A stretch of DNA of 64,000 nucleotides, from NCBI GenBank assembly GCA_033065855.1, contig JAVXUO010001110.1, forward strand, positions 124,001 through 188,000, in the 5' to 3' direction. Positions 12,199-24,802 of this stretch are shown here, piece by piece (position 1 is the stretch's first letter; every line of letters begins with the position of its first letter). The notes beneath the pieces were generated by a model, which was not told where the DNA came from, searched no databases, and saw only the letters and a list, made by a program, of their open reading frames with translations. This DNA comes from Escallonia rubra. Lineage: Eukaryota > Streptophyta > Magnoliopsida > Escalloniales > Escalloniaceae. The translations under genes and the position numbers were made by a program.

Positions 12199-12709
12199 TC
12201 GGCGCGACTTCTGTGATCGGTGTCATCAGACAGTGAAATGTGGTTCGGTCGGCACAATAATGTTTTAAAAGCTTATTCTTATGAGAGTTAACAAGATTCC
12301 AATGGTCAAGATTACATTTGGATGCTTATACAACAACGATCTAGTAATATCTTCTTTATCCACTTGTGGGTGAGATCTCTTGTTCACTAGCTTGTGATCC
12401 AGCTTTGCTTTGGTGATGCATGTGCTCAGAACAGCCATGATTACTCTTTATGTTGGACGGTTTCGACGTTAAATATTGTGTTCCGCATGGTCGATTTGTG
12501 CATTACTTGACAAATGTCACTTAGTATATTTGTTGTAACAATTTTAATCAGGCAAAGAAAAAGAAGGGGGTAGTTTTCCAGGAAATTTTATAGTACATGG
12601 AGGTTTTGATTTGTTTGGCATCCTTTTCTTCAACAGGTATGGCAATCAAGCTTAGTTGTGTATGAGTAGCTAGCTGCTTATAGATTTAGAATTGATACCG
12701 GTCATACGG

Positions 12710-12710
<1 letters not shown>
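12199..12710. other. Spacer, no gene recognised
   Basis: About 500 bp between the LINE tail and a TA microsatellite. A short open stretch near 12565-12640 ends in a CAG/GT-like junction but matches no family I recognise. Confidence 0.4.
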
Positions 12711-12764
<54 letters not shown>

Positions 12765-13564
12765 TTGAAACTGAGAGAATGTTACTCAATCATCGCTTAC
12801 TTGGACACTCTCTTAACTCGACATGTGAACTTTCCTATTTTAATTTTTTTAAAACATTTTGAATTTACTTGCATTTGTAATAATGCTTTGGATTCCTTTT
12901 TTCTCTTTCTCTCTCTCTTATTCACTTTGATTTGAATTCCTTTTCACCATTTGAAATTCAACCAGTTATATAGATTTTATATAATTATCTCTTCTATGTC
13001 AATGTGGCCCACTAAAAAAATTTATTTACATATTTGCAATTAAAATTAATTCCTATATTTTGTCAAAAATAATTCTCTATATATTCCTTTTAATCTTAAT
13101 CCGTTTTATTGTTTAGAGAAGCTCAATATTCTACATCATTTTTTTCTCTCTAACTACCATAATTTCCTTTTTTTATTTCATCACAAGTTTATATATATAG
13201 TTTAATTTACTCTCCTATTTTATTTTCAATCATTTATTATATGTCTGTAGTTTTTTCTTGGTGGTCTTGAGTAATTCAAACCTCAATAGACGAGTTATTA
13301 TTATTGGTATTATCAGTATGTTTGCTATTAGTTAGGAAAAACTATTTCTATAATGTCATATATTATTTTTCATACTCATTTGTTGCTAAAAAGCTAACAA
13401 TTATTATTCAAGTTTATTTTTAACTACAAAAATTTGATCGGCGAAAGGTGGAAATAAATTTTTAATTATTTTTTATCACTACCAATTTTGTTATTGTTAT
13501 TAGACTCTCAATAAGTATTTTGATAGTTGTTACTTCCGAGTGTAATGCACGAGATCAAAACTAG
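12711..13564 (+). mobile_element. Helitron (non-autonomous), degraded copy
   Basis: Ends CTAG at 13561-13564 followed by T, preceded by a weakened form of the 3' hairpin (GTGTAATGCAC). It aligns along its length with the better copy at 36117-36936: both share CTGAGAGAATGTT near the start, ACACTCTCTTAA and GTGAACTTTCCTATTTT blocks, then an AT-rich body. The 5' end is obscured by the (TA)n run at 12712-12762. No Rep/helicase gene is present. Confidence 0.7.
12712..12762. repeat. (TA)n microsatellite
   Basis: About 25 TA units without interruption, at or overlapping the 5' boundary of the Helitron copy. Confidence 0.95.
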
Positions 13565-16158
13565 TTAATATTTGAAATAAACAACGAAGATGATGAGACG
13601 GTCACCTGAAAATCAAGGGAAACACAACCAGACACTAGATGAGGATGAGAGAGGGGGGGGGGGGGGGGGGGAACTGTTTGGGTCTACATTGCCCAGAGAT
13701 TCCGATTGCACGACTTTTTAGGCTCACAACACTCTAAGTTTATACATTGGTGTCCTAGACATCATTTGATGGTTGAAACCTAATTTCAATTAGAGTCTCC
13801 TAAATATTTTTGGGCAATTCATGTCGAAATAATTTTAGGCAGCCAATTTCTCCAAACACAACACCAACACCAAACCCACCACCACTCCCTCGTGACCGTC
13901 ACCACACAACCACTACCACCTGCCACCACCATCAAGACCACCACAAACTCGCCACCAACCGGCCATCCAACAAGACCATTATACAGTGTCCACAAACAAG
14001 ACCACCACAAACCACCGCCTCCTCAGACTCACCATAACCTCCACCAAGAGCACCACAAATCAGTCTGAACCTATACCACAACTTTTAAATCCGCTGGACC
14101 CTTATATGGTTGACAGTGGTGATGTGGCTACCAGTAATACTTTGCTGTTAAGATTGCACAATTTACCCTTCAAACAAAAACTAGCCTCCAAAAGTTCGAA
14201 GTTGTTACCATTAATTGGTGTATGGAACACCAATTTAGAATTATGGAGTAGTCTAAACCAAAAGGAAAAGTCTTGGATGATTTTCAACACAAACTTAAGT
14301 TATAGGGTTTCAAGCGCATCCAATCCCTACAACCTTTGAGTTGATAATGTAGTCAATTGATTAGAGAGGTCAATTGTTTCCTCTTTTCCCCTTGAATTAT
14401 TTTAAGAACGGGGTGGATTGCCATCTTAAGAGATAAAAATAGCTGGTCCCTTATCAATTATGGAGTACCAAAGATTATTAAGTTCATTTCTTATATACTT
14501 ATCGGATGCTAATTGTTAGAGCGTCGACTGTAGTGGCTGCATATCAAAACTATAGTATGTCTTAAGCTACATAAGACAAAGTTTAGATGCAAATTCTTCA
14601 AAGTATTAGGAAAAAAAAGTGCTAGCTTTTTTCCTTTTGTTGTGACTACTATTTTCTTTTGCAAGTGAATGAACTTCAAAATACTTTTCGATTATCAACC
14701 GTCATTTTAGTAAGAGAATTAACATAAGTTTTTAAAATTGGTGGGTAAAAAACACATTTCTGGTATGGGAGAACATTCATAGAAATAAACACTAGAGACT
14801 TCATCAACGTGAATCATCAGAAAATTGTTGACTTATCTGTGCTTAGATGCGTGAGCTACCCGTTACCAAACAATGTCTGGCATGTCCTAGCCACCCATAC
14901 GGTTTCCTAAGTAGGTCCAATCAAGAAGAACACAAGCATCTAATGTACGACCAATTGAGTAAAACATCGATCAAATGCTTACAAGTCAATGCAAGTATGC
15001 GACTCCAAGGACCAGGGTGGAAGGCGGCGGATTTGGATGAAGTCTTGCTAGTTTATTAAGAACAAAAACTACAAACCAGGGAGCCGATTCGCCTTAAAGC
15101 TGAAAAGAAGGGTTGGACAACTATAAGGCTATGTAAACTGAAAAAAGGAACCAAAAAAGCCTTTTAACATCTATGGTTCCAATACTTTCCTCCAAGGCCA
15201 TGTTGGCCAATTTCTGAGACCATTTTTTTGGAGTGATTTACTCTTTCCAGGGGTATCAGTTTGCGTATCGTGTTTGCTATGCGATGGTTTCTTTCATTGA
15301 TGAAGTTTTCTTTGCAAAAAGAGAAAAAACACAGAGTACCGCCTATTTAAGTTAAATGGTGGCATGAATTAAGCTGCTCTTAATTAATGTTAAGCACTCT
15401 GATCTTGGATTGTTTCATGCGAATAAACCTAGAAACAATGGGGCTCTTCAGAAAAAATCCCAAAGAAACAATTGATATTCAACATGCGTAAATCGGTTCA
15501 AGCAATAATTCACCCTAATTAATCTAGTATATGCCCATTGAGTAAGAAATCGAATTCCTAGTTTCTGTAACAGCACCCCACCACGGAGGGAAGGAGGCAA
15601 TGGGCCACTAGAGGGTAGACATGATACTCTTACTGCCTATCTTTGTGATCTTTAGTAACCCCTTCTTTATCTCCATCTGAATGCCAGGTTTCATCTGACT
15701 CTATCCTTTGCTTAATTGCGCTGCTCTGTCAAAGTAATTTGTGCTGGAACTTGAACTTGGGACTTAAGTTTACAGCAAGGTGAAAGTAACTTCAAGAAAT
15801 AAGCATATTCATCATGTGGTTAAGAAAATTGAATGTCACAAAGTCGACAAAAAGTAAAGAAGTTCAAAAGCCAAGAACCGTATCTAGAATGTACGGTACG
15901 TACTGCATTGCTAATTGGAGGAAAGGGAAGTGTGTCTACGTATATTTGTAATAGGCTGCATTAGTCTGGTAATGGAATCTGCGCATGGACATGAGATCGT
16001 ATCCGGTGCCTGTGCGCTCTCTCAAACCAGTGAAGGCACATTGACATTTAAGGTACACTTTACACTTCACTCCTGCATGATTTTTATTCACTTTTTTTTA
16101 ACATTTTGCACAGCTGAGCTTTCAGTTAGGCTTATGGATGTGTATGATTTGGCATTTA
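13565..16158. other. Long spacer without recognisable gene
   Basis: About 2.6 kb with no supported coding gene. 13850-14060 is a CCACCA-rich stretch giving a low-complexity Thr/Pro/His ORF, which I do not accept as a gene. Other ORFs are short and match nothing I know. Confidence 0.5.
13653..13671. repeat. Poly-G run (19 G)
   Basis: A pure run of 19 G following a GA-rich stretch. Homopolymers of this length are often mis-sized in assemblies. Confidence 0.95.
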
Positions 16159-16163
16159 CCATT

Positions 16164-17350
16164 TGATGCCAAGGAAAATGGATTCGTACTTACGTGGAGG
16201 TGCCACAAAGGCTGCAGTCCGTGTCAGCTTCCAAGTATGCAAAGTGAGAGACAGCAAGGATGGAGTAAGGGCTGAGAGCAAGGCTTCCCAGACAGGCCGT
16301 GAGGAATGGCAGTGCTGCGAAGGCAAAGCTAAGACGAACAGGGCCGACAGTCGATAGTCCAAGTCAGGGTTCGATGTTACGATCTTAAGTTATGTCCAAT
16401 TTTGTGTTTCTCTCTCTAGAATCCAAGAGCTCTCCAATTCTAGAGTGAGAAAGTGATTTTTGTGAGAATGAAGAAGAAGTCCCTTTTTAAGTTGTAAAGT
16501 TCACTATTTATAGAAAACAATGTGCTTATGTCATAAAGTGCCACATGTCGTCCCCCGGGAGTGACACGTCACCAGGGGGTCCCAAAATACCGGTTCTCCG
16601 TTGGACTGCCGATTCCCAAATTCGCGTTGCCTGCCTCGCACAGCGTCGCTCTGCCTGTCTGAGAAGACTGACCATACCATGACGGCATGGTCAGAGTAAA
16701 CCCGTTGCCCCAGCCACCAATCCAAGCCCTTACTGAATCCCATGAGGTGCGTCAAGAGATGCGCAGATAACCTGACAGTGGTGAGGGTTACCCCTGTAGC
16801 CAACTGCCAGGCGGACTAGGCGCGATGCCCTCCAAGGACCTGCTCCCGTCCCGGAGTGACCCGGGGGTCATTGCCCTGGTGGTGTCGAAGATCGATAGTA
16901 ACATGAGCGGACATGGTCGCGGCTCAGTGCTCCGAGTCTTTGGCGAGGGGTCCTTGTGTCGGAGCCCCCTGTGACTGTGACGGCGATGGCTATGAGGTTG
17001 TGAGCCCATCCCGGTACGAGGGTCGAAGCCCCCTTGTGATTGAGACGGCGATGGCTATGAGGTTGTGAGCCCATCCCGGTACGAGGCCGAAGCCCCCCTT
17101 TTGATTGAGACGGCGATGGCTATAAGGTTGTGAGCCCATCCCGGTACGAGGCCGAAGCCCCCCTTTTGATTGAGACGGCAATGGCTATAAGGTTGTGAGC
17201 CTATCCCGGTACGAGGCCGAAGCCCCCATTTTGATTGAGACGGCGATGGCTATAAGGTTGTGAGCCCATCCAGGTACGAGGCCGAAGCCCCCATTTTGAT
17301 TGAGATGGCGATGGCTATAAGGTTGTGAGCCCATCCCGGTAGTATGCAAC
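16164..17350 (+). mobile_element. Solo LTR with internal tandem repeat
   Basis: Starts TGATGCCAAGGAAAATGG and is clearly related to the element at 55268-57610. They share AGGTGCCACAAAGGCTGCAG, the TATTTATAG promoter-like box (about 16503) and GGGAGTGACACGTCACC (about 16557). The other copy has TG..CA ends and a perfect 5-bp TSD, so both are read as solo LTRs. The right end of this copy is uncertain: GTATGCAACA near 17350 is a candidate, but no matching TSD was seen. No internal retrotransposon genes flank it. Confidence 0.65.
16970..17345. repeat. 65-bp tandem repeat, about six copies
   Basis: The phrase GATGGCTAT recurs near 16985, 17050, 17115, 17180, 17245 and 17310, a regular 65-bp step. 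Each unit carries GTGAGCCCATCCCGGTACGA and GAAGCCCCC. The minus-strand ORFs here are repeat translations, not genes. The related LTR at 55268 lacks this array and has different arrays. Confidence 0.9.
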
Positions 17351-18119
17351 ATGATTGTCGTCGTAGTAATTTTTAAACGAAAGCCATTGTGCTCTCGTTT
17401 TTCCATAACGGCAGCTTACTGCCTTTCTTTATACATATATATGTTTCCAGAATGGGAGCGCAATGCATCTCCATATTTCGGTCAGTTGTCAATTCATCCC
17501 ACACTTTCAAAATGGAGTGGTACAATTACTCAATAACAGGCATTGTTTCGACAAAATCTGGACCTGCTTTGGTAAAAGACTTGGACTCTAGCCATCATCT
17601 ATAAAAGAAACATATCTATACATATTTAAATAGGAAAAGACTTTAGCTGCTGGTCATGTCATAATAAAATAACTACAACCCTCGTATTGTAACAATTAAT
17701 GATTGCTATATATAATAGAACATTTAATTTAGTAACGATACAAAGTGGTGTTAACATTTATCACTAAAAGATAGAAAAAATGTCTCTAACTGTATTTAGT
17801 GGCCATTAATTGCTCGAGGTGACAATTTTTTCTTTAAACAGAAAGTGCGAACTTATCCACAGGTTATGTTAAAGTACATGCATACGTGAAAAAGTAATCT
17901 GTACTAAATCTTATAGCATTGTGGTAGCTTCATTCTCTACTGACAAATTTGACGCCACTTTATTTCTTTTATTATTAATTTTTTACTGTGGTCGACTGTT
18001 CACCAAAAATGTCACCAGTAACACTTAGTGGTGGTTATTTGTCATTAAAATGTTTTTTCGTGTTTTTTTTCATACTTCTAAGTGAAACAGATGCCGAATA
18101 ATACTTCTACTGACACTTA
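17351..18119. other. Spacer, no gene recognised
   Basis: AT-rich sequence without a supported gene. Confidence 0.45.
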
Positions 18120-18576
18120 GGCCAGTTTGACAAAAAAAATTTGCTCTTTTTTTTTTCAGTTTTTAAAAACTGAAAAAAAGGAGCGTTTGGTAACCATTTT
18201 TTTTTCAATTTTAAAAACCAGTTTTTAAACTGAAGAGTAAAAAAAAAACTCCAGAAACTGGTTTTTTTTTCTTAGACCACCACCACCACCCTCCCACCGC
18301 CGGAAGCCACCTCAGGCGACCACCATCGGCCGCCAGCGACCACCGCCGGAGACTGCCGGCAGCCACCTCCGGCCACCACCACCACCACCGCTACACCCCA
18401 CAAAAAAAAAAAGACAAAACAAAAAGGGTTACCAAACACCAAAAAAAAAAAAAACTAAAAAAAAAAGGGGTTATCAAACACCCACTTGTTTTTATATATA
18501 AAAAAAATTAAGCTGCTCTTTAAAAAACTGCTCTTTAAAAACTGAAAACCAAAAAAATTTTTTTGTCAAACAACCC
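18120..18576. mobile_element. Tourist-like MITE (PIF/Harbinger type), TSD TTA
   Basis: Ends GGCCAGTTTGACAAAAAAA and TTTTTTTGTCAAACAACCC form imperfect inverted repeats and are flanked by TTA at 18117-18119 and 18577-18579. The middle is a CCACCACC-rich island (about 18280-18400). The same GTTTG termini, A/T-rich arms and CCACCACCACCCTCCCACCGC-like core recur at 39362-41905. There is no coding capacity. Confidence 0.75.
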
Positions 18577-20280
18577 TTAATATGCCTCTTTAATTATTTT
18601 TCCATATTTCTAGCTACTAAGTCTTATTATTTTTTGTTTTTCATTATATATGTAAGTTGCAATTACTTACAAAAGTACTTTTTCACACTGTATTATTGCC
18701 TATAGTTGTCGAATCTAGATGCATATCGTGTATTAAAATCCTAATTTGCGTGGTGTACATTGTACCGTCTCATGTATGACATATATATGAGATTCGCATC
18801 AATATTCTAATTTCTAGAAAATAGCACACAAACAATTTGAATGAAGTGAATGTCGTAACAAACTTTATCTTGCATAAATCTAGTATAACTCCTCTGGTAC
18901 ATTGCCTAACCCAAAAGACAAGTTGTGTCTAATGTTATATATGAAAAGTTTTTCTTGCTACCCGCGTTATAGGAAAATACCTACAATCCCCCATATAGTA
19001 ATAATTATTTGTCATTAGATGATACAAATTGTGGCAGTGAAGCTTCAGAATTTACAATTAAGAAATTGCAACTAACAAATCTACTGTAGCATATAGCGTA
19101 CGGCAGATAGGTATACATTGTGAATGAGGACCCATAAGATACGGGCTATACAATGACAATGTAGATGTGCATCCATATCGTTCTGTTTACATACATACTC
19201 ATATCGAATTATAAGATCGCATATCGTAAAATAGTGATAACTATGCTATTAACTTATTTTCTTGCCAAGTAATTAAAGTGTCTCTATTCCAGTCTTGGAT
19301 GTAATCCAAAAAAACGTTAGGACTTGATGAATACTCTAGGGATAGATAACTAAAGTATTACAGAAAATAGCATCCTATGGACTTGTTCAAAATTAGAAGG
19401 TTTGGGCTAAGCGCCAAGAGGCTCGTATCTGGTCATTTCGCACGGAGTGAAGATGTCTACGTACCTTCAAAGATTGTCAAAAACGTGTAAAGACGACTTA
19501 AACAATCGGCTTAACCACCACTAGAGACAACAAGTGGATCGCCTATAACCCAAACCATACAACTTGGTAGACCACAATGTGACAAAAACCCAAATTATTC
19601 AACTTGGTACAACACAATCTGTGACAATATCTAAATGGTGTTGAATTTTGCTCCAAATGAATTAAATGACTACATTTGTGTGGAATGTTAATATAAGAAA
19701 GATGTTCGGTGCACAATGCGCTCGTTAGACTTTTAGCTCTTCTAGAGGAAAACTTTGCTCTTTAGTAACGTTATTAATTTAGTTGCGAGATGTCCACTAG
19801 TCATGTAGAGCCATAAGCTCTTGCCAGCATGGATCCGGAAGAGTTCTATGTCTCTATAGGCCATTTTTTGTAGCCAAATATGTTAGACTTCTGTGATTAA
19901 TAGGACACATCTGTCGCTGAAAAGCCTTTTAGTGCAATAGAGGAATCCAAATCAGTATTTCATGCATTCCTCTAGAGTTGCTTGGACTTCGGCCATTCTG
20001 TGTATGACGGAGAGTTGGATTGATTGACCAACATGAGTCTGCGAGGACGGAAAAGTATAAAGAAAAGAGTCCATTCATTTCATATTTAACCGGCCCCAGA
20101 ACCTCTTGCAATTTTCATTCAAGTCTTTATCTGATTTTTGTTGTTCTTCCGTACCCAGAAGCGACGACTTTAATTAGGTACGGGTCTTTGAATATAGTGA
20201 AGCAAACTGCCACGCCAGCACGGAAATGGATTAAAAAAAAGAGATAAAAGTTATGTAAACGAAGATTAATTTACTCGCAT
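18577..20280. other. Long spacer without recognisable gene
   Basis: AT-rich, with only short ORFs. Nothing in it could be assigned to a family. Confidence 0.45.
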
Positions 20281-20289
20281 CGTTGACAG

Positions 20290-20850
20290 ATGTAAGTAGC
20301 ATCTTAAAATTGCATCAAAATTCTTTGTGACTAACAAATAGAAGTGCAGACGCGATACTCATTGTGCAGTTTCATTTTAGCATGTATATAGGGGGATATT
20401 TTCCTCTTCGGCCTCATCGTTCTAACATGAAATTTGACTGCGAACTTACCCCTCAACGCAGCCTAAGAATCTCTCTTCTGTTCCATCTTCTTGTTTTGGG
20501 ACCCACAAGTAGAACCTCAAAGTTGCACCAAAAATCTCACAACTAATCTCACAACTGTGACTAGCAAACAAAAGTGTAGAGGCGACACTTATTATGAAAG
20601 TTTGTGTTAGCACATACGTAGCTAGGAGGATATTTCCCTCTTCGGGCCTCATCGTTGTAACATGAGATTTGACTGCAATATTAGGCAAACTTTAGAGTGT
20701 TTCCTTTAATTAACCCTTAAAATTTTGTCTTAAATGAGTCCACGAGCGCAGCATAAGAATCTGTCTTCTATTCCATTTTCTTGTTTCGGGACCCATGAGT
20801 TCGTAAGCAGTCCCTCCCTCCTGGAAGGTTGATAGTCACTATTATATTCC
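20290..20850 (+). repeat. Imperfect direct duplication; second unit resembles the MYB promoter
   Basis: Two diverged units (about 20290-20485 and 20515-20785) share GTATATAGGGGGATATTTTCC-like, CTCTTCGGCCTCATCGTT-like and AAGAATCTCTCTTCTGTTCC-like blocks. The end of the second unit (about 20778-20850: TTCCATTTTC..GGGACCC..TCCCTCCTGGAAGG..TTGATAGTCA) is also close to 44973-45050, directly upstream of the MYB gene. Confidence 0.65.
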
Positions 20851-20863
20851 TTGGGTTAATTTT

Positions 20864-21090
20864 ACGCTACACCCCGTACTTAGGGGTCAGTTGCACCCAG
20901 CACCTTATGGTTCTAATTTTGGTACCCAGCACTAAAATTTTAAAAATCTTGGCACCCAGCACCAGATAACGGTCAAGAGGCACTTTGACCATACGTCTAT
21001 TAGTTTTTCAGGGGCAAAATAGTCTTATTGCTTCTTAAAGCATACATGTCATCCAGTCAGCTACACATGGCCCAATTGGGCTGTCCACGT
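20864..21090 (+). mobile_element. Mutator-like terminal region (left end only)
   Basis: Begins GGGTTAATTTTACGCTACAC, close in style to the GGGTTAATTACAAAA ends of the MULE at 2662-9612, followed by the 'CACCCAGCACC..TTTTGGTACCCAGCAC' type of arm often seen at plant MULE ends. A matching right end was not found, so the element is incomplete or diverged. It lies immediately left of the GRAS fragment. Confidence 0.45.
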
Positions 21091-21803
21091 CATTTCTCTC
21101 TAACAGCTAAAGAAGAAATGAAGCAGAAGAGAAAAGAAATGGGGCAATGGAGGTTCATCTGAAGACAGCCCAGTTGGTTCGGATTCGCCTCCCTCTCGGC
21201 CACCGTCACCACCTTAGGGCTCATTGATTTGATCTTGCGAAGGAATAGTCGCGCCCGGTCACGGTCCCCGAGGAGGCGGTGGAGGTACAGCACGCAATTG
21301 ACGGCTAGGGTTTCTCCAAGGAAGAGGAGCACCGTGGAGGTGGGGTCGTAATCGTCGATGTTTATTAGCAAAAAAGGGTGGAATTGGAACTTTAGGCCTA
21401 GGGAGTGGGTGAATTTGGCGAGGCGGTCGCCGGTTCGACGGAGGATGTCTAAATCGCTGCCGGTGCCGGTGATTCGCAGGCTAGGAGAAGGGAAGCCACG
21501 CTCGGCTATGGCTTGCATTAGCGGCGGCCACTAAACGCCGTGGAGGATGTCGAAATCAAGTATGTGGATTGCTTGTTGGTTTTGAACTACTTCCAAAATG
21601 GCTTGGTTGGCCGTGAGCTGAGCGAATCTGATAAACGGCGTTACTTGGTTGAGCGACAGGTATGATGACTGGATGACAGCCGAGTCAGGCTGAATAATGC
21701 TCGAAGGTGACGTTGTTGAGGCGGAGGGAAGGCCAATCGTGACGGCGGTGGCGTCTTCAGATGAATCTCCATTGCCCCATTTCTTTTCTCTCTTCTGCTT
21801 CAA
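21090..21803 (-). pseudogene. GRAS-domain fragment, LATERAL SUPPRESSOR/SCL18-like
   Basis: The minus strand encodes the central GRAS domain: SSYLSLNQVTPFIRFAQLTA (leucine-heptad I), QAIHILDFDILHGV (the VHIID motif), then WPPLMQAIAERG, RITGTGSDLDILRRTGDRLA and VNCVLYLHRLLGD, ending at VVTVAEREAN. GRAS proteins are plant transcription regulators; this version of the motifs is closest to LATERAL SUPPRESSOR, which controls axillary meristems. A single TAG (about 21531-21533) replaces the expected Gln in HGVQWPP. The family N-terminus and the C-terminal PFYRE/SAW motifs are missing, so it is a truncated pseudogene. It is bounded by a 47-49 bp inverted repeat. Confidence 0.88.
21120..21801. repeat. 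Inverted repeat bracketing the GRAS fragment
   Basis: 21120-21166 (starting GAAGCAGAAGAGAAAAGAAA) is a near-perfect reverse complement of 21753-21801 (ending TTTCTCTCTTCTGCTTC). One arm forms the apparent start and the other the apparent end of the GRAS-derived ORF, so both junctions are rearranged. Confidence 0.85.
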
Positions 21804-21809
21804 ATTAAC

Positions 21810-23220
21810 TACTTCGCCCAGCGGGGCCTAGTAACATATTTTTCAAATTAAATACAATTTTTTTTTGATGAAATGAGTTGACTAAGGACGATTTTGATAC
21901 AGATTGAAAAACTATTGTACCAAAAACGAGTAAAAAAGGATTGAAAGCTAAAGTCGAAAAACCACGGGTATATGGATTTAGCATAAAGATAAACATGAAT
22001 TGTTGATAATTAAACTTTAAACCTTTTACAATAGACTAAATGCATCAATTTAAATGAAGAATACGGTACAAATCCCTTCTCCATGAAAGGATATGGTGAT
22101 TTAACTACTTCGCCCAGCTACTCTTCCTCTACTAAAAGAACTGTTTTTACTTCAAAAAATGGTAAAGAAGACCATGATACGAAGATGAGCCATCATTGGT
22201 ATCAAATGGACGTACATTTTAATACGTTTTATAAAAGTTATGTGAGATGAAGGTGGATGGAAGTATATACATTCTTTAAATGGATTCATAACGATTTTAA
22301 ACCAATACTTGTTCATATATATCTCAGTTGCAACTTGCACTTTTGACTTCAATTGTATAAACATGTACACTTGAATTACAGGAAATTGATTGTCACAGTC
22401 TAGAGCATAAATGGAGCTATGATTTTTGTATAACAGAATCTTTTTTTGTTATATGTAAATGTTCACATGCAAGACACGTACATTCTCCTAGTTACTCAAA
22501 CGGGTCATAAAATGAAATTTCAACTTAGAATGTGTGAAATAATGGCTTTGATAAACCTGCACTTCAGAACTCGGAAATTATAGAATCATGGAAGCGGAGA
22601 GCATAGCAATAAAAAAAAATGCACATAACTAATAATTGAACTCTTTGCAAAGATGTAGATAACAAGAATAGATGAGAGAAGTATTCATATCCTCTGGCAA
22701 ACCATTTCTTGGTTCCATCATCATTAAATGTCAGTTGATTGACAATGAAAAAACGTAGATGAGAATGAAAACCTTGTTGAAGTTGATGGGAATGTCAAGT
22801 TATATCAATGGGGGCCTTGTAGGAGTTGAAACGGGACTATGAAGATAGAAAGTAGAAAACGAAAGTACAAATAGTTCACTTACCATAAGTCTTGGTTGGA
22901 GTAAACCATTGCATAAGAACTACTGGATAAAGCCAAGAATTTACGCAAGAGACAGAGGGATGGTCTATCAGGGAGACAAGCAAATTGTTAAATTAACAAG
23001 TCTTATATATACCGGACGAGCCTAAGTCAAGCTAAAAGCTTAAACCTGTTGGATTTGATTTTTTCCATGTATACATGCACAATTTAATTTTCATACTTGC
23101 TCAATATGGGACTGACATAAGTCTACATGTGCAATTTAGCAATCTCTTTCTTACCTGTGAGTCCACCCATCATCTAAGCTCCCCTTCAAGTTCTGTTTAA
23201 CGCAGAATAGGACTCTGATA
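21810..23220. other. Long spacer without recognisable gene
   Basis: AT-rich sequence of 1.4 kb with only short, unassignable ORFs. Confidence 0.45.
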
Positions 23221-23420
23221 CCATGTTTGGGGATTGCATGGAGCCAAGTGCATGTTCACCGAGACGGCTCACATATGATGATAAAAAAGTCAACGGTACA
23301 CAAGGGCTGATCTGCACAAGCGTTGTTATGCAACGATTATTAGTATATTGTTGGCTTATGTTCAAGACATTTGGGCAGGTAAAAGCCCACGACTCATAAG
23401 CTTGGGAATTGGATTAATAA
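23221..23420 (-). mobile_element. Copia-type PBS and LTR-start remnant
   Basis: ACTCTGATACCA at about 23213-23225 is the complement of the initiator-Met-tRNA primer binding site (TGGTATCAGAG..), and the next bases, TGTTTGGGGATTGCATGG, look like an LTR terminus. No coding region accompanies it. Only a remnant is claimed. Confidence 0.35.
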
Positions 23421-23620
23421 TGTAGGGCGTTAGTTAAGCGGGGCATGAAAATCCGAATTATCCCGAATGTTGCTCTCTCTCTCTCTCTCTCTTGGTGGCT
23501 AAAAGAATTATGATATATAGAAATTCCTATTCCTATTATGGTGTAGATATTTTTACGCCAATCCTTTTCTTATTAATGGGAGGGTAACTAATAGGTCTGA
23601 GAGTAATTTACACCTTGTTG

Positions 23621-23637
23621 CCCCCCCCCCCCCCCCC
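23621..23637. repeat. Poly-C run (17 C)
   Basis: Pure homopolymer of 17 C. Confidence 0.95.
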
Positions 23638-23814
23638 AACGCACCCCACCCCACCATCACTAACACGTTGATTAAACACCTACTACAAAATCTCCCTCCG
23701 CTTCGCAACTCTTATCGTCAAAAGCACTAATTTTTGTCTCCCATAAAAAGAGAGGGTGGGATGTGATTTCGCAATCTTTTTGTTTGTGGAGGTGGGTAAG
23801 CGTGGGACTGATGG

Positions 23815-24583
23815 TAGGGATGGCAATGGGGCGGGTCGGATGTGGATCTTATAAGATCCGCACCCGCCCCGCTACCCCAGAAATTCCGCCCCACACCGGG
23901 TTTTATTATCTTAATACCATATCCGACCCTAAATCACTTTAGAAAACCCATCCCCGCCTCGCATCGCCCCCTTTGTGATTGGGAATCAAAATCTTCACGA
24001 TAATGGTAAGCTTGCTTCCAGCAGGTCAGTCGTGAAAGCTTGATTAGCTTCTTCCAATCTTGCTTCCAACGACAGGAGGTTCAGTCACGATGGCTGGTGG
24101 CCGGTGGGAAGCTTGGCGGAGTCGCCGACAGGGAGAGAACAGCGAAGGAAGAGCTGCTGTGGCTGGTGGGGAAGCTCGGCGGCGTTGCCGAGAGGGAGAG
24201 AACAAATAAGGAGGGGCTGCGGTGGCTGCTGCCTGGTGGGTAATCTCGACGGAGTCACCGAGAAGGAGATAATAGAGAAGAGGCGCGGGGCGGCAGAGTG
24301 AGACTGTGAGAGAAGATGGACCTTACACCTTTAGGGTTTGATGATGAAATCTTATATATATGTAGGGATAGACAGCTAGGATTAAATGAAGTATATGGTT
24401 AATTTAGCGGGTCGGATACCGGGGCGGGCTAAATGAAATACCACACCCAACCCTAACCAGTTGCGGACTTTAAAAAAAAAAATCATACCCGCCCCGTGAT
24501 CCGGTCAAAGTCAAAATGACCCGCTCCTATCGGACCGGGGCGGGGTGGGGATCCACCGGCTGCGGGTCTTATTGCCATCCCTA
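23815..24583. mobile_element. hAT-type non-autonomous element, TSD ACTGATGG
   Basis: The ends TAGGGATGGCAAT and ATTGCCATCCCTA are perfect 13-bp inverted repeats. An exact 8-bp duplication ACTGATGG (23807-23814 and 24584-24591) flanks the 769-bp element, the size made by hAT transposases. Both arms are rich in GGGGCGGG/CCCGCCCC. The centre holds a two- to three-fold imperfect repeat around AAGCTTGGCGGAGTCGCCGA (24100-24265). There is no transposase; the short ORFs are repeat translations. Confidence 0.92.
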
Positions 24584-24802
24584 ACTGATGGTGGTGTTTG
24601 ATGCAATGGTAACTTTTCTAGGTATTAAAGAGAGGCAGGGAAATGTCAGGGACGACAGAGGTGCTCGACTGTGAGCACGATAGAGGTGGCACGAGTTAGG
24701 GTTTGCTGAAAGACAACCTGTTGTAACAAATTTCTGCCATGTTTACTTTTAACTTTGCTATTCGATTTAGCATGTGCTCAAACTTTTTCTTACGGTGGAT
24801 GC

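Noticed and set aside
16868..17406. Overlapping minus-strand ORFs with GSQPHSHRR and GWAHNLIAIA repeats
   Set aside because: They are produced by the 65-bp tandem repeat.
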